From assembly GCA_020445145.1 (NCBI GenBank), contig JAGRHC010000007.1, forward strand, positions 1 through 48,582: a stretch of DNA of 48,582 bases. The letters run 5' to 3'. The translations under genes and the position numbers were made by a program. Source of the stretch: Alphaproteobacteria bacterium. GTDB lineage: Bacteria; Pseudomonadota; Alphaproteobacteria; Micavibrionales; Micavibrionaceae. Under the pieces are notes generated by a model. That model saw nothing but the letters and a program-made list of their open reading frames with translations, did no database searches and was not told the origin of the DNA. Each line of letters opens with the position of its first letter. Positions within the stretch are counted from its first letter, which is position 1. Positions 1 through 7,883 of this stretch are shown here, one piece after another.

Positions 1-414
1 CAGACGATCGGGCGGGCGGCCCGGAACGTTGCGGGGAAGGCAATTTTGTATGCTGACCGTATTACGGACAGTATGCAGTATGCGATCGACGAGACGGCGC
101 GGCGGCGGGAGAAACAGCTTGCTTATAATGCGGAGCACGGGATTACGCCGGAGTCTGTGCGCAAGGGGATATCGAGCGCCTTCGATCATGTTTATGAGCA
201 GAAGGAAAGCGCGGCGGATGCTGTGGCAGGACCTTATGGCTTGCATGATCGTGCTGGGCAAGAGGCGTTTATCCATGATCCGGCGAAGTTGCATAAGCAT
301 ATTGAGGCTTTGCGCAAAAAGATGCTGGCGGCGGCCGGAGATTTAGAGTTTGAGGAGGCCGCGCGATTGCGAGATGAGATCAGGCGTCTTGAAGAAGGTG
401 AGCTTGGGCTTTAG
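1..414 (+). CDS. uvrB: UvrABC system protein B, C-terminal part
   Basis: This is the last 137 codons of UvrB, the helicase-like damage-verifying subunit of nucleotide excision repair, which works with UvrA and UvrC in the cytoplasm. The reading frame is open from base 1, so the start lies outside the window. The fragment opens with QTIGRAARN, the helicase motif VI region (arginine finger), followed by GKAILYADRITDSM, both near-invariant in UvrB. The last 40 residues form a UVR domain (EFEEAARLRDEIRRLE), the coiled-coil hairpin that contacts UvrC. uvrC is not adjacent here but lies at 22383-24245 on the same strand. The gene ends with TAG at 412-414. The identification is secure. Confidence 0.97.
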   Translation, partial: QTIGRAARNVAGKAILYADRITDSMQYAIDETARRREKQLAYNAEHGITPESVRKGISSAFDHVYEQKESAADAVAGPYGLHDRAGQEAFIHDPAKLHKHIEALRKKMLAAAGDLEFEEAARLRDEIRRLEEGELGL

Positions 415-463
415 CGTTGTCCTCGCGGTGTGATGTGTTTGAGTTATGCACAGGTGATGATGG

Positions 464-1159
464 TTGTTTTCTCAAGTTTGTTCCCAATATGTTCTGTTTG
501 TCTATGATGATAGGATCAGGTCAGATTATGCTTTTTTAGATTCGCTTTTTAAGGAGGGCGGGGTGCAAGATAATCAGAAAAAAAAGGAGGCTTTAGAAAA
601 AGATGTACTTGATGCGGAAGCATTTTTTATAAGCACTATTAATGAAATCAAGGAGAGAATTGAGCGAGGCGATAATTATTCTATAATTAAAGCTTCTGGG
701 TTGTTGCGCTTGTTGTTTCTGGATGGACATTCTTTGGTAAACAGAGTTAATCGTTCACATAAGATTAAATTGAAGTTTTTAGTTAATAATTACTTGCATA
801 AGCCCCCTTTCGAGCCGATGTTTTGGTATTTCAATATAGATCCGTCAAGAAAGAGAACTAGGGTGGTTTTTGAATTGAATCTTCCTAGGTTTCTAAATGT
901 AGAGTGTCTTTCGTACCAAGGAACATATTACACTGTTAGAGATGTTATTAAGGTTTGTGCTCATATTAAGGGGGGAGCTCATTATGGCGATATAAAGAGC
1001 GATGATGAAAAAATTTTATCTGAATTGGACGCGATTATTCGCATTGGTAAAGACCCTCTACTTGTTATGACTTTGAAAGATATTATAGGGGTTTCTCTAG
1101 CTGGAGTTAAGCTTCTTGAGGAAGCGGTCAGATTGAAAAATGACGCGATTGGCATTTGA
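464..1159 (+). CDS. hypothetical protein, A+T-rich, downstream of uvrB
   Basis: This gene encodes 231 residues that I do not recognise. There is no signal peptide or clear membrane helix. The protein is rich in Lys, Ile, Leu, Asp and Phe and looks soluble and mainly helical. The best start is TTG at 464, preceded at 452-457 by AGGTGA at six bases spacing. An internal GTG at 563 also has a strong ribosome-binding sequence (AAGGAGG at 551-557) and could give a protein of 198 residues. The gene is markedly more A+T rich than uvrB just upstream, which suggests a recent arrival or relaxed codon use. A structured inverted repeat follows at once (1164-1282). The ORF itself is convincing by length and codon texture, but its function is unknown. 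Confidence 0.6.
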   Translation: MFSQVCSQYVLFVYDDRIRSDYAFLDSLFKEGGVQDNQKKKEALEKDVLDAEAFFISTINEIKERIERGDNYSIIKASGLLRLLFLDGHSLVNRVNRSHKIKLKFLVNNYLHKPPFEPMFWYFNIDPSRKRTRVVFELNLPRFLNVECLSYQGTYYTVRDVIKVCAHIKGGAHYGDIKSDDEKILSELDAIIRIGKDPLLVMTLKDIIGVSLAGVKLLEEAVRLKNDAIGI

Positions 1160-1163
1160 GAAT

Positions 1164-1282
1164 TTGAAGAAGATGGTTAGTGTTTTGAGGCGGACAAGTG
1201 GGGCAGTGGATTATTCGCTGCGTTTGTCAGCATTTGAAAAATATGTGTGGGATCCGGAGTTTGCTCTGTGCATCTTCTTCAA
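1164..1282. repeat. 12-bp inverted repeat enclosing a nested hairpin
   Basis: TTGAAGAAGATG at 1164-1175 is perfectly complementary to CATCTTCTTCAA at 1271-1282. Between the arms lies a second, nested fold: GACAA (1193-1197) with TTGTC (1224-1228), enclosing GCAGTG (1203-1208) with CGCTGC (1216-1221, one G-U pair). The repeat starts five bases after the stop codon of the preceding gene and no T-run follows, so it is not a standard terminator. It could be an RNA structure or the remnant ends of a small element; I cannot decide. Confidence 0.45.
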
Positions 1283-1388
1283 GCAATAGAATTTCTGCAT
1301 ATGATTGATTTGTAAGCTAGGTTTTGTACATTCCTTGCTTTCCCAGTTTCCAGATTTGGGGTAAGATCGGGCGCGAAAGGATGTGGTT

Positions 1389-1832
1389 ATGCGCAAAGGA
1401 TTGATTTTTACGTTTCTGGCGTTGATGGTCTTGGTTTTGCCGTATTCGGCGCGCGCGCAGACGCAGGGAGCGGAGAATGTCCGTCTTCAGGCGCTGGTTG
1501 ATATGCTTGAGCAATATGAGTTGGGGCTGGCGTATCTGGGGCAGTGTGACGATTTTAAAAAGCAGACAACCAATTTTCCATTTTATTTGCAAAATGCGCA
1601 GGCTGTTTCTATGGCTATCGGGGCAGAGTTGAAGAAGGCTCATCCGGAAAAGCCGGGGCAGGTTATTGTGGACTCGTTTGAAAAGAAGAAGGATGAGCTT
1701 GGAAAAAAGACCTGGGAGCAGATAAAGACCGATGGCTGTGCTGGTTCGTCTGCTCAGAAGGCGAAAATGCATTTTGACTCTTACCGTCAGATTTCACCGG
1801 CTCAACTTAAGCAATTAATGGGGATGCTCTAG
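1389..1832 (+). CDS. secreted hypothetical protein
   Basis: This gene encodes 147 residues with a clear N-terminal signal peptide: MRK, then a hydrophobic core up to about residue 20, then SARAQ as a likely signal peptidase I site. The mature part is a small periplasmic protein with two cysteines (in GQCDDF and DGCAGS) that could form a disulfide. I do not recognise the family. ATG 1389 is chosen over the in-frame GTG 1383 because GAAAGGA at 1375-1381 is well spaced from it and the signal peptide starts there. It is the first of a run of same-strand envelope genes up to 6104. The role is unknown; a structural or stress-related envelope protein is only a guess. Confidence 0.7.
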   Translation: MRKGLIFTFLALMVLVLPYSARAQTQGAENVRLQALVDMLEQYELGLAYLGQCDDFKKQTTNFPFYLQNAQAVSMAIGAELKKAHPEKPGQVIVDSFEKKKDELGKKTWEQIKTDGCAGSSAQKAKMHFDSYRQISPAQLKQLMGML

Positions 1833-1859
1833 GGTAAAAAATGGCTTGGGAGGCTATGT

Positions 1860-2222
1860 ATGTCTGAACTTTTTTTGAAATCTTTGAAGTGGTATGTCCT
1901 TGCGTTGTGCGTGGTTATCGGGACGTCTGCGTTTTCGATTGCTGATGAGATGAAATCGATTAAGCCTGTCATTATCGGTATTTTTTCTTATGGGCTGGCG
2001 TATATTTTGTCTGCGTTCTGGAAGGATTTTAAGAATCGTCTTTTACTTGCAGCGATTGTGGTTTTTTTCGGTATCGCAATTATTACGCCCTATCTGAAGG
2101 TTATTATTTATATTCTTACAGGCTGGACCTGGGATATTAACCCTTATGCACTTTGGGCTGTGGCGACGGGGGTGATCGGGGTGCCTGTTATGATGTTTGT
2201 ATGTAGACGTTTTGATGATTGA
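1860..2222 (+). CDS. small multi-pass membrane protein, unknown function
   Basis: This gene encodes 120 residues with four hydrophobic stretches, at about residues 11-28, 37-53, 62-85 and 98-115, separated by short polar loops. The tail CRRFDD is charged. No family is recognised. The size and topology recall holin-like or small transporter-like proteins, but no conserved motif supports either. The start at ATG 1860 follows GGGAGG at 1848-1853. It lies 27 bases after the secreted protein gene at 1389-1832 and is probably co-transcribed with it. Confidence 0.65.
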   Translation: MSELFLKSLKWYVLALCVVIGTSAFSIADEMKSIKPVIIGIFSYGLAYILSAFWKDFKNRLLLAAIVVFFGIAIITPYLKVIIYILTGWTWDINPYALWAVATGVIGVPVMMFVCRRFDD

Positions 2223-2312
2223 TTTTTGTTTTTTGCGGGCGGCATTGCGACGCAGCAACGAAACTTTCTTTAAAGTTCGCTTCCAGTAAGGCTTTCGTGC
2301 TATTCTTTAAGT

Positions 2313-2996
2313 ATGAAAAGAATGATGGTGAACTCAGGATGGTTCACCCTATGGAACGGGAGTTTTTGTAAGTCTGTTTTTTCATTGCCGGGTCTTTTTA
2401 TCGGTCTCCTGGTTCTAACGGGGTGTTCCACCTCTCAAAATGCTTCTATAGCACTGGCGCCCGCGCCGCCGGACTATCCTTTTACATTATCTTCTGATAA
2501 GGCCAGAGACGGTCATGCTTCTCTTGGTATGATTATGCCGGGACAGATTGAGCCCGGGGCAGGGGAAGTGCATCGGGCCTTGATCCCGAGTGGTATCGCT
2601 GCTCTGTATCCTGATGTTGCTTCTGGAGATGGTTTGTCACAGGATGTTTCCGGGGGGCTTGGTGTGACGTCTGCAAAATCTAACGGTCGCTGTACGATCA
2701 GGGACAGGTTTGATAACAAGTCGTTGTTGGCATATCAGTGGGGGAGAAACCGCGTTGGGCTAAATGTGCGCGGTGTTCATGTCGGCGATGCTCAGATACA
2801 GCAGGTTAAGATTGAATATCGTCTGCGGCTGGCGGCGGAGAAGACGCGGCGTGAAAAATGCCTCTATGATCGTTCATGGCAAGGGTTGATGGGGAGCGGC
2901 TATAACGAATTTTTCCTGCGCGAGAATGATACTGTGTGGGAGGATTTGCGTGAGATGCGCCGTGATCTAGAAAATCGACTTGATGATGCATTTTAA
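2313..2996 (+). CDS. putative lipoprotein, unknown function
   Basis: This gene encodes 227 residues. A hydrophobic segment (residues 20-36) ends in the lipobox LTGC, so Cys38 is the predicted lipidated residue. The stretch before it is longer than in a typical lipoprotein signal, so the true start may be ATG 2322 or 2325; no strong ribosome-binding sequence decides this. The mature protein begins low-complexity (Ser, Ala, Pro) and ends in an Arg/Glu-rich helical region (KTRREKCLYDRSW and onward). A later pair of cysteines is present (GRCTIRD, KCLYD). No family is recognised. It belongs to a cluster of lipoprotein genes in the first 5 kb. Confidence 0.65.
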   Translation: MKRMMVNSGWFTLWNGSFCKSVFSLPGLFIGLLVLTGCSTSQNASIALAPAPPDYPFTLSSDKARDGHASLGMIMPGQIEPGAGEVHRALIPSGIAALYPDVASGDGLSQDVSGGLGVTSAKSNGRCTIRDRFDNKSLLAYQWGRNRVGLNVRGVHVGDAQIQQVKIEYRLRLAAEKTRREKCLYDRSWQGLMGSGYNEFFLRENDTVWEDLREMRRDLENRLDDAF

Positions 2997-3212
2997 GTTA
3001 TGCGTTTATCCTACTGTTAAGGCTTGAAAAAATATTGTTTTTGGGTTAAGGTTTGTTTGTGTTCATTCCTTTTTCTTTGTGTTGTTAATCTTCTTTTAAG
3101 CCTAGCACTCTATCCTTTAAGGTGACCTTGTCTGTTTTTCATTCCTGCAGAAGGTCTTTGCGTTTTCTCGCGTATCATTCTTAAGCAGCCTTATTTGCTG
3201 TTTTGGTCTTCA

Positions 3213-3225
3213 CCTTAATTTAAGG
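3213..3225. promoter_or_regulatory. dyad overlapping the ribosome-binding site of the 3236 gene
   Basis: CCTTAA (3213-3218) and TTAAGG (3220-3225) are perfect inverted arms around one base. The right arm contains the ribosome-binding sequence AAGGA of the lipoprotein gene at 3236. In RNA the inner five base pairs with a three-base loop could partly hide that site, or the DNA dyad could be an operator. This is an inference from position only. Confidence 0.3.
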
Positions 3226-3235
3226 AACTATAGCT

Positions 3236-3493
3236 ATGAGCATTTGCAGGTCTTTGGCGTTATTGTCAGTCTTGGTTGTTTGCGGGTGTGCGTCGTCGTC
3301 TTCTCATGATGAGGCGATGGCACAACGTATGGTGCAGGTTTCTTCTATGGCTCATGACCCGATTACCCGTCTTGCTTTTGTGCCGACGATGGATGCGGGG
3401 CAAGACATAAAAATAGAAATCAGCAGAATAGAGCCTGCTGCCGGTGAAGATGTTTCTGAGGATGCCGGGAAGGTATCTGTTTCTGCGCCCTAG
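3236..3493 (+). CDS. small putative lipoprotein
   Basis: This gene encodes 85 residues: a short hydrophobic signal (residues 5-16) ending in the lipobox VCGC with predicted lipidated Cys18, followed by a Ser-rich linker. The rest is small and acidic with no recognised domain. ATG 3236 is preceded by AAGGA at suitable spacing. The gene is isolated by more than 200 bases upstream and has a probable intrinsic terminator at 3592, so it is likely its own transcription unit. Small lipoproteins of this size often tether or support envelope complexes, but nothing here identifies a partner. Confidence 0.65.
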   Translation: MSICRSLALLSVLVVCGCASSSSHDEAMAQRMVQVSSMAHDPITRLAFVPTMDAGQDIKIEISRIEPAAGEDVSEDAGKVSVSAP

Positions 3494-3591
3494 GTGGGGA
3501 AATTTTTGGAACATTCATAGCCCATCATTTTCCTTTCGTTTTTTCAATTCATTGCATTGCTTTTTTCATCTTGCTGTCGTACAGTCATCCC

Positions 3592-3622
3592 ATGCGATTG
3601 ATCGTTGATCGCATTCTTTTTG
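3592..3622 (+). terminator. probable intrinsic terminator
   Basis: ATGCGAT (3592-3598) pairs with ATCGCAT (3608-3614), followed by TCTTTTTG. It lies about 100 bases after the small lipoprotein gene. Confidence 0.5.
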
Positions 3623-3676
3623 TGTTTTCTCACTGAATTTTCTGCGTTTCCCTTATAACTTTTTTACGGACGGGAT

Positions 3677-4270
3677 ATGACGATGCGGATCTGTTATGGA
3701 CGACTTTCTTTGTGTGTTGCAGCGACTTTGATGCTCACCGCGTGTGGTGATGGGTGGGAAGCCGTCAGGACTGACCAAATTTTGCCGTATGGAAACCAGC
3801 GTACAGCGGGTACGGGTGTGGCATATGTTCGCGCAAATATGTTGCCTCAAAAGGAACTTGTTGTTCCGCATGAGACGACCGGCGAGAAGGTTTTTAATGA
3901 CTCTTTAGGAAAAACGGCACCTGCTCCTGTGAGCCGTGACGAGGATGATCAAGCGGAGGCTGTTCCTCCGGCGATGATTGACGAGCCTGTTACTTCATTG
4001 GCTCTTGATGATGGTGCCGCTTTTATTGAACCTGCTGCGGGTGTTGAGGCGCCTGAGGAGGTTGCGGTGCTTAAAACAGCTTCTTTGACATCTCAGGATC
4101 TTGAGGATACTCCAGATAGTGATGTTTTCAATCTGGATGATAGTGAAGATCTTGCTTGGGAGGAGAAATATTCTTCCGAGAAGCAGATTGTTGCACCGAA
4201 GCGCGATTTTTTGAGTAACGCTGAAAGAGGGCAGATTTTGCTCGATGAAATTTATAACGGCGTTTACTAG
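3677..4270 (+). CDS. putative lipoprotein with acidic tail
   Basis: This gene encodes 197 residues. The signal region (about residues 9-20) ends in LTAC, giving predicted lipidated Cys23. A short N-terminal part of the mature protein (DGWEAVRTDQILPYG onward) looks ordered. Residues 70-175 are rich in Glu, Asp, Ala, Pro and Val and look disordered, followed by a basic stretch and a conserved-looking end (AERGQILLDEIYNG). ATG 3677 follows GGACGGGAT; ATG 3683 is a close alternative. No family is recognised. A long acidic tether behind a lipid anchor suggests a protein reaching away from the membrane, but that is inference. Confidence 0.65.
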   Translation: MTMRICYGRLSLCVAATLMLTACGDGWEAVRTDQILPYGNQRTAGTGVAYVRANMLPQKELVVPHETTGEKVFNDSLGKTAPAPVSRDEDDQAEAVPPAMIDEPVTSLALDDGAAFIEPAAGVEAPEEVAVLKTASLTSQDLEDTPDSDVFNLDDSEDLAWEEKYSSEKQIVAPKRDFLSNAERGQILLDEIYNGVY

Positions 4271-4602
4271 CTTATTTGTTATCACGATAATTTATATATA
4301 GCCGGACTGTCTTTTGCATTTACTGTTGCGAGAGGTGTGGTCCGGCTTTTTTCTTTTTATGTTGGTTTTTCTGCTTTGCAGCATAGTTATGCATTTGGTT
4401 ATCAAATGCTTTTAAAACTCGTCTAAAACTTTACTTAATTTCGAAACGATAAACGTAGACGATCCCCCCTTAAGGTATTAACATAATAAATGAGGGCGTA
4501 TGCTTTTAGTCCTCTGATATAACCCTTTGCGGATATACCTCTTGCGCTTGCCGGCGCATGGAAAAGAGGACTTCACAAAAATATTGAGAAAGGTTGGGCA
4601 AA
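4271..4602. other. 332-base intergenic region with terminator and inverted repeat
   Basis: No gene is seen here. The left part carries the terminator at 4300-4357. TCGTCTA (4419-4425) and TAGACGA (4456-4462) form a perfect 7-bp inverted repeat with a 30-base spacer. It lies 140-180 bases ahead of the coiled-coil gene at 4603 and may be a regulatory site. The stretch is A+T rich and must contain the promoter of the 4603 gene, but I see no confident -35/-10 pair. Confidence 0.5.
4300..4357 (+). terminator. intrinsic terminator
   Basis: AGCCGGAC (4300-4307) pairs with GTCCGGCT (4340-4347), followed by TTTTTCTTTTT. The loop is long (32 bases). It ends the lipoprotein gene at 3677-4270. Confidence 0.7.
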
Positions 4603-5220
4603 ATGTCTATGGAAGTGGAAACCGTTGTAGCTATCTCGGTCATGATGGCTGTTTTTAGTGCTGTGGCTGCTATTGGGACTAGTATCGTTCTTGGGGCGGG
4701 GTTTGAAAGACTGCGAGCCGGGTTCGAGGTTGTGCGAAAGCAGACCGGGTTCTTTAGTGATGCTATTCACAAGCTTGAGCAAAAAGTTGAAGTTGTCGAC
4801 AAGCAAACCGGGGCGTTTTCGCAAGCGATTGCGCAAATGCAAGGGAAAGTCGACAATGTTGGCGATCAGGCAAATGCCTTCTCTGAATCTATTCAAAACC
4901 TTGAGCGTAAAGTTGATGTTGTTGACAAGCAAACCGGGTTCTTCGGGGATGCTATTCATAAGCTGAATCGCAAAATCGACACACTTGATGCGCATGAAGA
5001 GATTGTCTCTGAGAAGATGGCTCGCCATGCGGATGCTGATTTTATCAGTACGGCTAAGACAGAGGCTCTTGTCAGCCATGCTGAGGATCTGTTGAACCAG
5101 ATGAGTGTTCTGGCCGGGCAAATGAAAGATGGTACCGTGCGGACACCAGTGGTTTCCTCGGACATGCATCTGTCAATCCCGCAGAATATGTCTGGGGGTA
5201 GCGAGATGCGCTATCATTAA
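4603..5220 (+). CDS. membrane-anchored coiled-coil protein with four 21-residue repeats
   Basis: This gene encodes 205 residues. One membrane helix lies near residues 7-32. Residues 43-126 are four exact-length tandem repeats of 21 residues (63 bases each), with pattern VVDKQTGxFxxAI followed by a hydrophobic/charged helix ending KVD. Three heptads per repeat fit a continuous coiled coil. The C-terminal third is polar and probably flexible. Repeats 1 and 4 are closer to each other than to 2 and 3. ATG 4603 is preferred over TTG 4594 because GAGAAAGG precedes it at good spacing. The architecture resembles envelope spacers or scaffold proteins, but no family is recognised. A strong terminator follows, so the gene is likely monocistronic. 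Confidence 0.75.
   Translation: MSMEVETVVAISVMMAVFSAVAAIGTSIVLGAGFERLRAGFEVVRKQTGFFSDAIHKLEQKVEVVDKQTGAFSQAIAQMQGKVDNVGDQANAFSESIQNLERKVDVVDKQTGFFGDAIHKLNRKIDTLDAHEEIVSEKMARHADADFISTAKTEALVSHAEDLLNQMSVLAGQMKDGTVRTPVVSSDMHLSIPQNMSGGSEMRYH
4729..4980 (+). repeat. four tandem 63-bp repeats inside the coiled-coil gene
   Basis: The units are 4729-4791, 4792-4854, 4855-4917 and 4918-4980, with no insertions between them. Each encodes 21 residues. Similarity is visible at DNA level (for example AAACCGGG in units 2 and 4 and GATGCTATTCA in units 1 and 4), so they arose by duplication rather than by chance. Confidence 0.85.
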
Positions 5221-5261
5221 TATGCACAGAATAACCTAAAAAGAAGCTCTTAAAGAACTGG

Positions 5262-5293
5262 GGCGGGAAGGTTAGCTTTCCCGCCTCTTTTTT
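5262..5293 (+). terminator. intrinsic terminator
   Basis: GGCGGGAA (5262-5269) pairs with TTCCCGCC (5278-5285), followed by TCTTTTTT. It ends the coiled-coil gene. Confidence 0.85.
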
Positions 5294-5363
5294 GTTTTGT
5301 GTGGTCAAGTTCTTCTATTCACTGTAGAATAATGTGCGTTGGAATTGATTTTGGAGTTTCGAT

Positions 5364-6104
5364 TTGATTTTTTCTATTCCTGTTCTTTTGTGGATTGTCA
5401 TTTCGACTTTTCTTTTCGGGTTTTTGGCTTGGACGTCTTGGATTTTGTTTCAGCAAAAGAAGGCTTGGCGGGCGTATGCTTTGAAACGTAAGCTGCGCTA
5501 TCAGGGTAATAAATTATATGACTCTCCTGAAATTAGTGGCTCGATTGATTCCTATAAGGTGAAAATTTTTACGAGTGAACATGCGGCGAGAGATGCGCGC
5601 GGTGTACGTAAGCTCACGACGATTGAGGTTTCTTTGTTGACTTATTTGCCGTTGGGCGCAGCGGTGGCCAGTGGCGGGATGGTTTCTCTTGTCGATGAGT
5701 TGACTCAATTAACGAAGGAATTTCGGCCGCAAGTGACGGGCTGGGACGATTCCTATATTGTACGTTCTCGTGATAATGGGGTGGTTGAGGCTTTTCTTAC
5801 GCCGGAGCGTCTGGCCGGGATTGTTGATCTGATGAAGATTAAAAATGCCTGGATCATTTTGATCTATGCCATGGAGGAGGGGTTGCTTCGTATTGATACG
5901 CCGGACCCTCTGGAGGACCCGAAGAAGCTTGATGCGTTGGTTCGTCAGATGATAGATGTTGCGCATATTCTTGAGCTTAAAAAGGGCGAGGATAAAACGT
6001 TACTGCGCGCGCGGACTCAGCTTGAGGATGGCGCTCCTAAGGTTCTTGATATTGACGATAAAGTCCTTGAGCAAGGGCTTGGGCTTGAACTTGAAGACGA
6101 GTAA
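5364..6104 (+). CDS. membrane-anchored hypothetical protein
   Basis: This gene encodes 246 residues with one strong N-terminal membrane helix (about residues 5-29). A cytoplasmic-looking mixed alpha/beta region follows and an acidic tail (LEQGLGLELEDE) closes it. The start is TTG 5364, with TTGGAG at 5351-5356 upstream at seven bases; no ATG gives a better start. I recognise no family. It converges on the alpha-glucosidase gene with a 12-base gap and no terminator hairpin between them. It is the last gene of the plus-strand envelope-rich block. Confidence 0.65.
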   Translation: MIFSIPVLLWIVISTFLFGFLAWTSWILFQQKKAWRAYALKRKLRYQGNKLYDSPEISGSIDSYKVKIFTSEHAARDARGVRKLTTIEVSLLTYLPLGAAVASGGMVSLVDELTQLTKEFRPQVTGWDDSYIVRSRDNGVVEAFLTPERLAGIVDLMKIKNAWIILIYAMEEGLLRIDTPDPLEDPKKLDALVRQMIDVAHILELKKGEDKTLLRARTQLEDGAPKVLDIDDKVLEQGLGLELEDE

Positions 6105-6116
6105 TTCTGTTTCGCC

Positions 6117-7733
6117 TTATTCCTCGTTAAACCCATCAATTTTGAAATCATATGGACCGAGTTTAAGGTCTTTTGTTTCTGTATTTGTGTTTTTTAGGTT
6201 AAAAATACAATTTGTTTCGTTTTTTAAGTCGTAACGGCGAAATATTATTATATTTTCATTTGTTGTATCAATAAATTCAATTTTTCCTTTAATAATTTCC
6301 TGGTGATTTCTTCGCCATTTCAGGAAGCGGCGTGAGAAATTCAGTGTTGAGTTTTTATCTTGTTTTTGTGCTGCGATATTTAGTGGAAAATGGGTTTTCG
6401 GGATCGGGAGCCAGGGGCGTACACTTGAAAACCCGGCGTGATTTTCTTTATTCCATGGAAGCGGTGTTCGGCATCCGTCTCGTCCTTGCCAGATGGGCCA
6501 TGTTTCTTTTGCCCATGGGTCTTGCAGGTCTTCGAAGGGAATTTGTGCTTCGGGGAGTCCCAGTTCTTCGCCTTGGTACATAAAAATGGTGCCGGGCAGG
6601 CATCCCAGCAAGGCGATTAGAAGTTTCGAGAGGGCTGGGTTTTGTGTGAAGCCGTTGCCTTCTTCGTGCCAACGGCTGGCGGCGCGGACGACGTCGTGGT
6701 TGGAGAAGGCCCATGACGGCCAGCTTTCCGACTTTGTTTTTGTAAAGGTTTCTACCGGCAATCGAATAAGATCTGCGGTTAGTTTTTTATGTGTACCGCT
6801 CATGAGGTGCGTGTTGTAGCAGGTGTTCAGGCGTGATTGGCCTTGTGTGTATTCGGCGGCGCGGTCGTAGGGGTGATCGTCTCCGATTTCGCCTACGGTG
6901 AAGCGGTTGGTGTACGTGTCCATTACTTCTCTGAGCTTGCGGATGAAATCGAGGTTTTCCGGTCTTGATTTGTCGTAGATGTGCTTTTGACGTGAGTAGG
7001 GGGTTTCGGCTTCGAATTGAGTTGCGAAGTCTGCATTTGGGGTTTGTGTCGGATTGTTACGCAGGAGTGGGTCGTGGAAGTAGAAATTGACGACGTCTAA
7101 CCTGAATCCATCTACGCCACGATCAAGCCAGAAGCGGCAGATGTCTAGTATTTCTTCCTGAACGTACGGATTATGGAAGTTTAGATCCGGTTGTTCTTTC
7201 AGAAAGTTATGGAGGAAATATTGTTTTCGTTGCTTGTCGTAGGTCCATGCCGAGCCACCGAAAACCGAGGCCCAGTTGTTTGGCGGTGCCGGATTGCCTT
7301 GATCGTTGATGTTTGGATCTGCCCAGACGTACCAGTCGCTTTTATCGTTTTTTTTGTTTCTTCGGCTTTGTATGAACCATGGGTGTTGGTCGGAGGTATG
7401 TGAGAGGACGAGGTCTATGATAATCTTTAAGCCTCGTTTGTGGGCTTTTTCGAGCAGGGTATCAAAATCTTCGAGAGTGCCGAAAAGCGGATCGACGCTG
7501 CGATAATTAGAGACGTCGTAGCCAAAATCTTTCATTGGGGACGGGAAGAAGGGGCTAATCCAGATGGCGTCGACGTCCAGGTCTGCAATATAGTCCAGTT
7601 TCTCTATTATTCCGGGAAGGTCTCCGATGCCGTCGCCGTTTGTGTCGAGGAAAGAGCGTGGGTAGATCTGGTAAATGACTGCGCCGCGCCACCATTCTTC
7701 GTTTTCTTGACGGTTTATTTTTGTCAGGCTCAT
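6117..7733 (-). CDS. GH13 alpha-glucosidase (oligo-1,6-glucosidase type)
   Basis: This gene encodes 538 residues, the usual size for GH13 alpha-glucosidases that hydrolyse terminal alpha-linked glucose from short malto- or isomalto-oligosaccharides. The N-terminus WWRGAVIYQIYPRSF and the calcium-type loop DTNGDGIGDL are typical. Catalytic residues are visible: Asp213 nucleophile in GFRLDVV, Glu282 acid/base in TVGEIGD, and Asp347 in FSNHDVV; His112 lies in DLVLSHTSDQHPWF. There is no signal peptide, so it is probably cytoplasmic. Substrate preference (alpha-1,4 against alpha-1,6) is not resolved. No sugar transporter or regulator is nearby. The 3' end (6117-6330) is clearly more A+T rich than the catalytic part, matching a poorly conserved C-terminal beta domain. 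Confidence 0.92.
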   Translation of the reverse strand: MSLTKINRQENEEWWRGAVIYQIYPRSFLDTNGDGIGDLPGIIEKLDYIADLDVDAIWISPFFPSPMKDFGYDVSNYRSVDPLFGTLEDFDTLLEKAHKRGLKIIIDLVLSHTSDQHPWFIQSRRNKKNDKSDWYVWADPNINDQGNPAPPNNWASVFGGSAWTYDKQRKQYFLHNFLKEQPDLNFHNPYVQEEILDICRFWLDRGVDGFRLDVVNFYFHDPLLRNNPTQTPNADFATQFEAETPYSRQKHIYDKSRPENLDFIRKLREVMDTYTNRFTVGEIGDDHPYDRAAEYTQGQSRLNTCYNTHLMSGTHKKLTADLIRLPVETFTKTKSESWPSWAFSNHDVVRAASRWHEEGNGFTQNPALSKLLIALLGCLPGTIFMYQGEELGLPEAQIPFEDLQDPWAKETWPIWQGRDGCRTPLPWNKENHAGFSSVRPWLPIPKTHFPLNIAAQKQDKNSTLNFSRRFLKWRRNHQEIIKGKIEFIDTTNENIIIFRRYDLKNETNCIFNLKNTNTETKDLKLGPYDFKIDGFNEE

Positions 7734-7833
7734 GATTTGGCTGTAATCGGTTAAGGGGTGAGTTTGGACCCTAGCGTTCAGTTTGCTCTTGGTTTAGTTT
7801 ATCACTCTGTTTGCCGAACATATATTTTTTTAT

Positions 7834-7863
7834 AAAAAAACGGCGGCATGGAAGCCGCCGTTT
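7834..7863 (-). terminator. intrinsic terminator of the cyclophilin gene
   Basis: AAACGGCGGC (7838-7847) pairs with GCCGCCGTTT (7854-7863) around a six-base loop. On the minus strand the stem runs into seven T residues (A-run 7834-7840), so it terminates the gene at 7884-8513. Confidence 0.85.
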
Positions 7864-7883
7864 GGTTGTTTTTTGGGAAGCGT

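Noticed and set aside
3103..3110. TAGCACTC resembling the left half of CIRCE
   Set aside because: No GAGTGCTA partner lies nine bases further on, and the site is far from chaperone genes.
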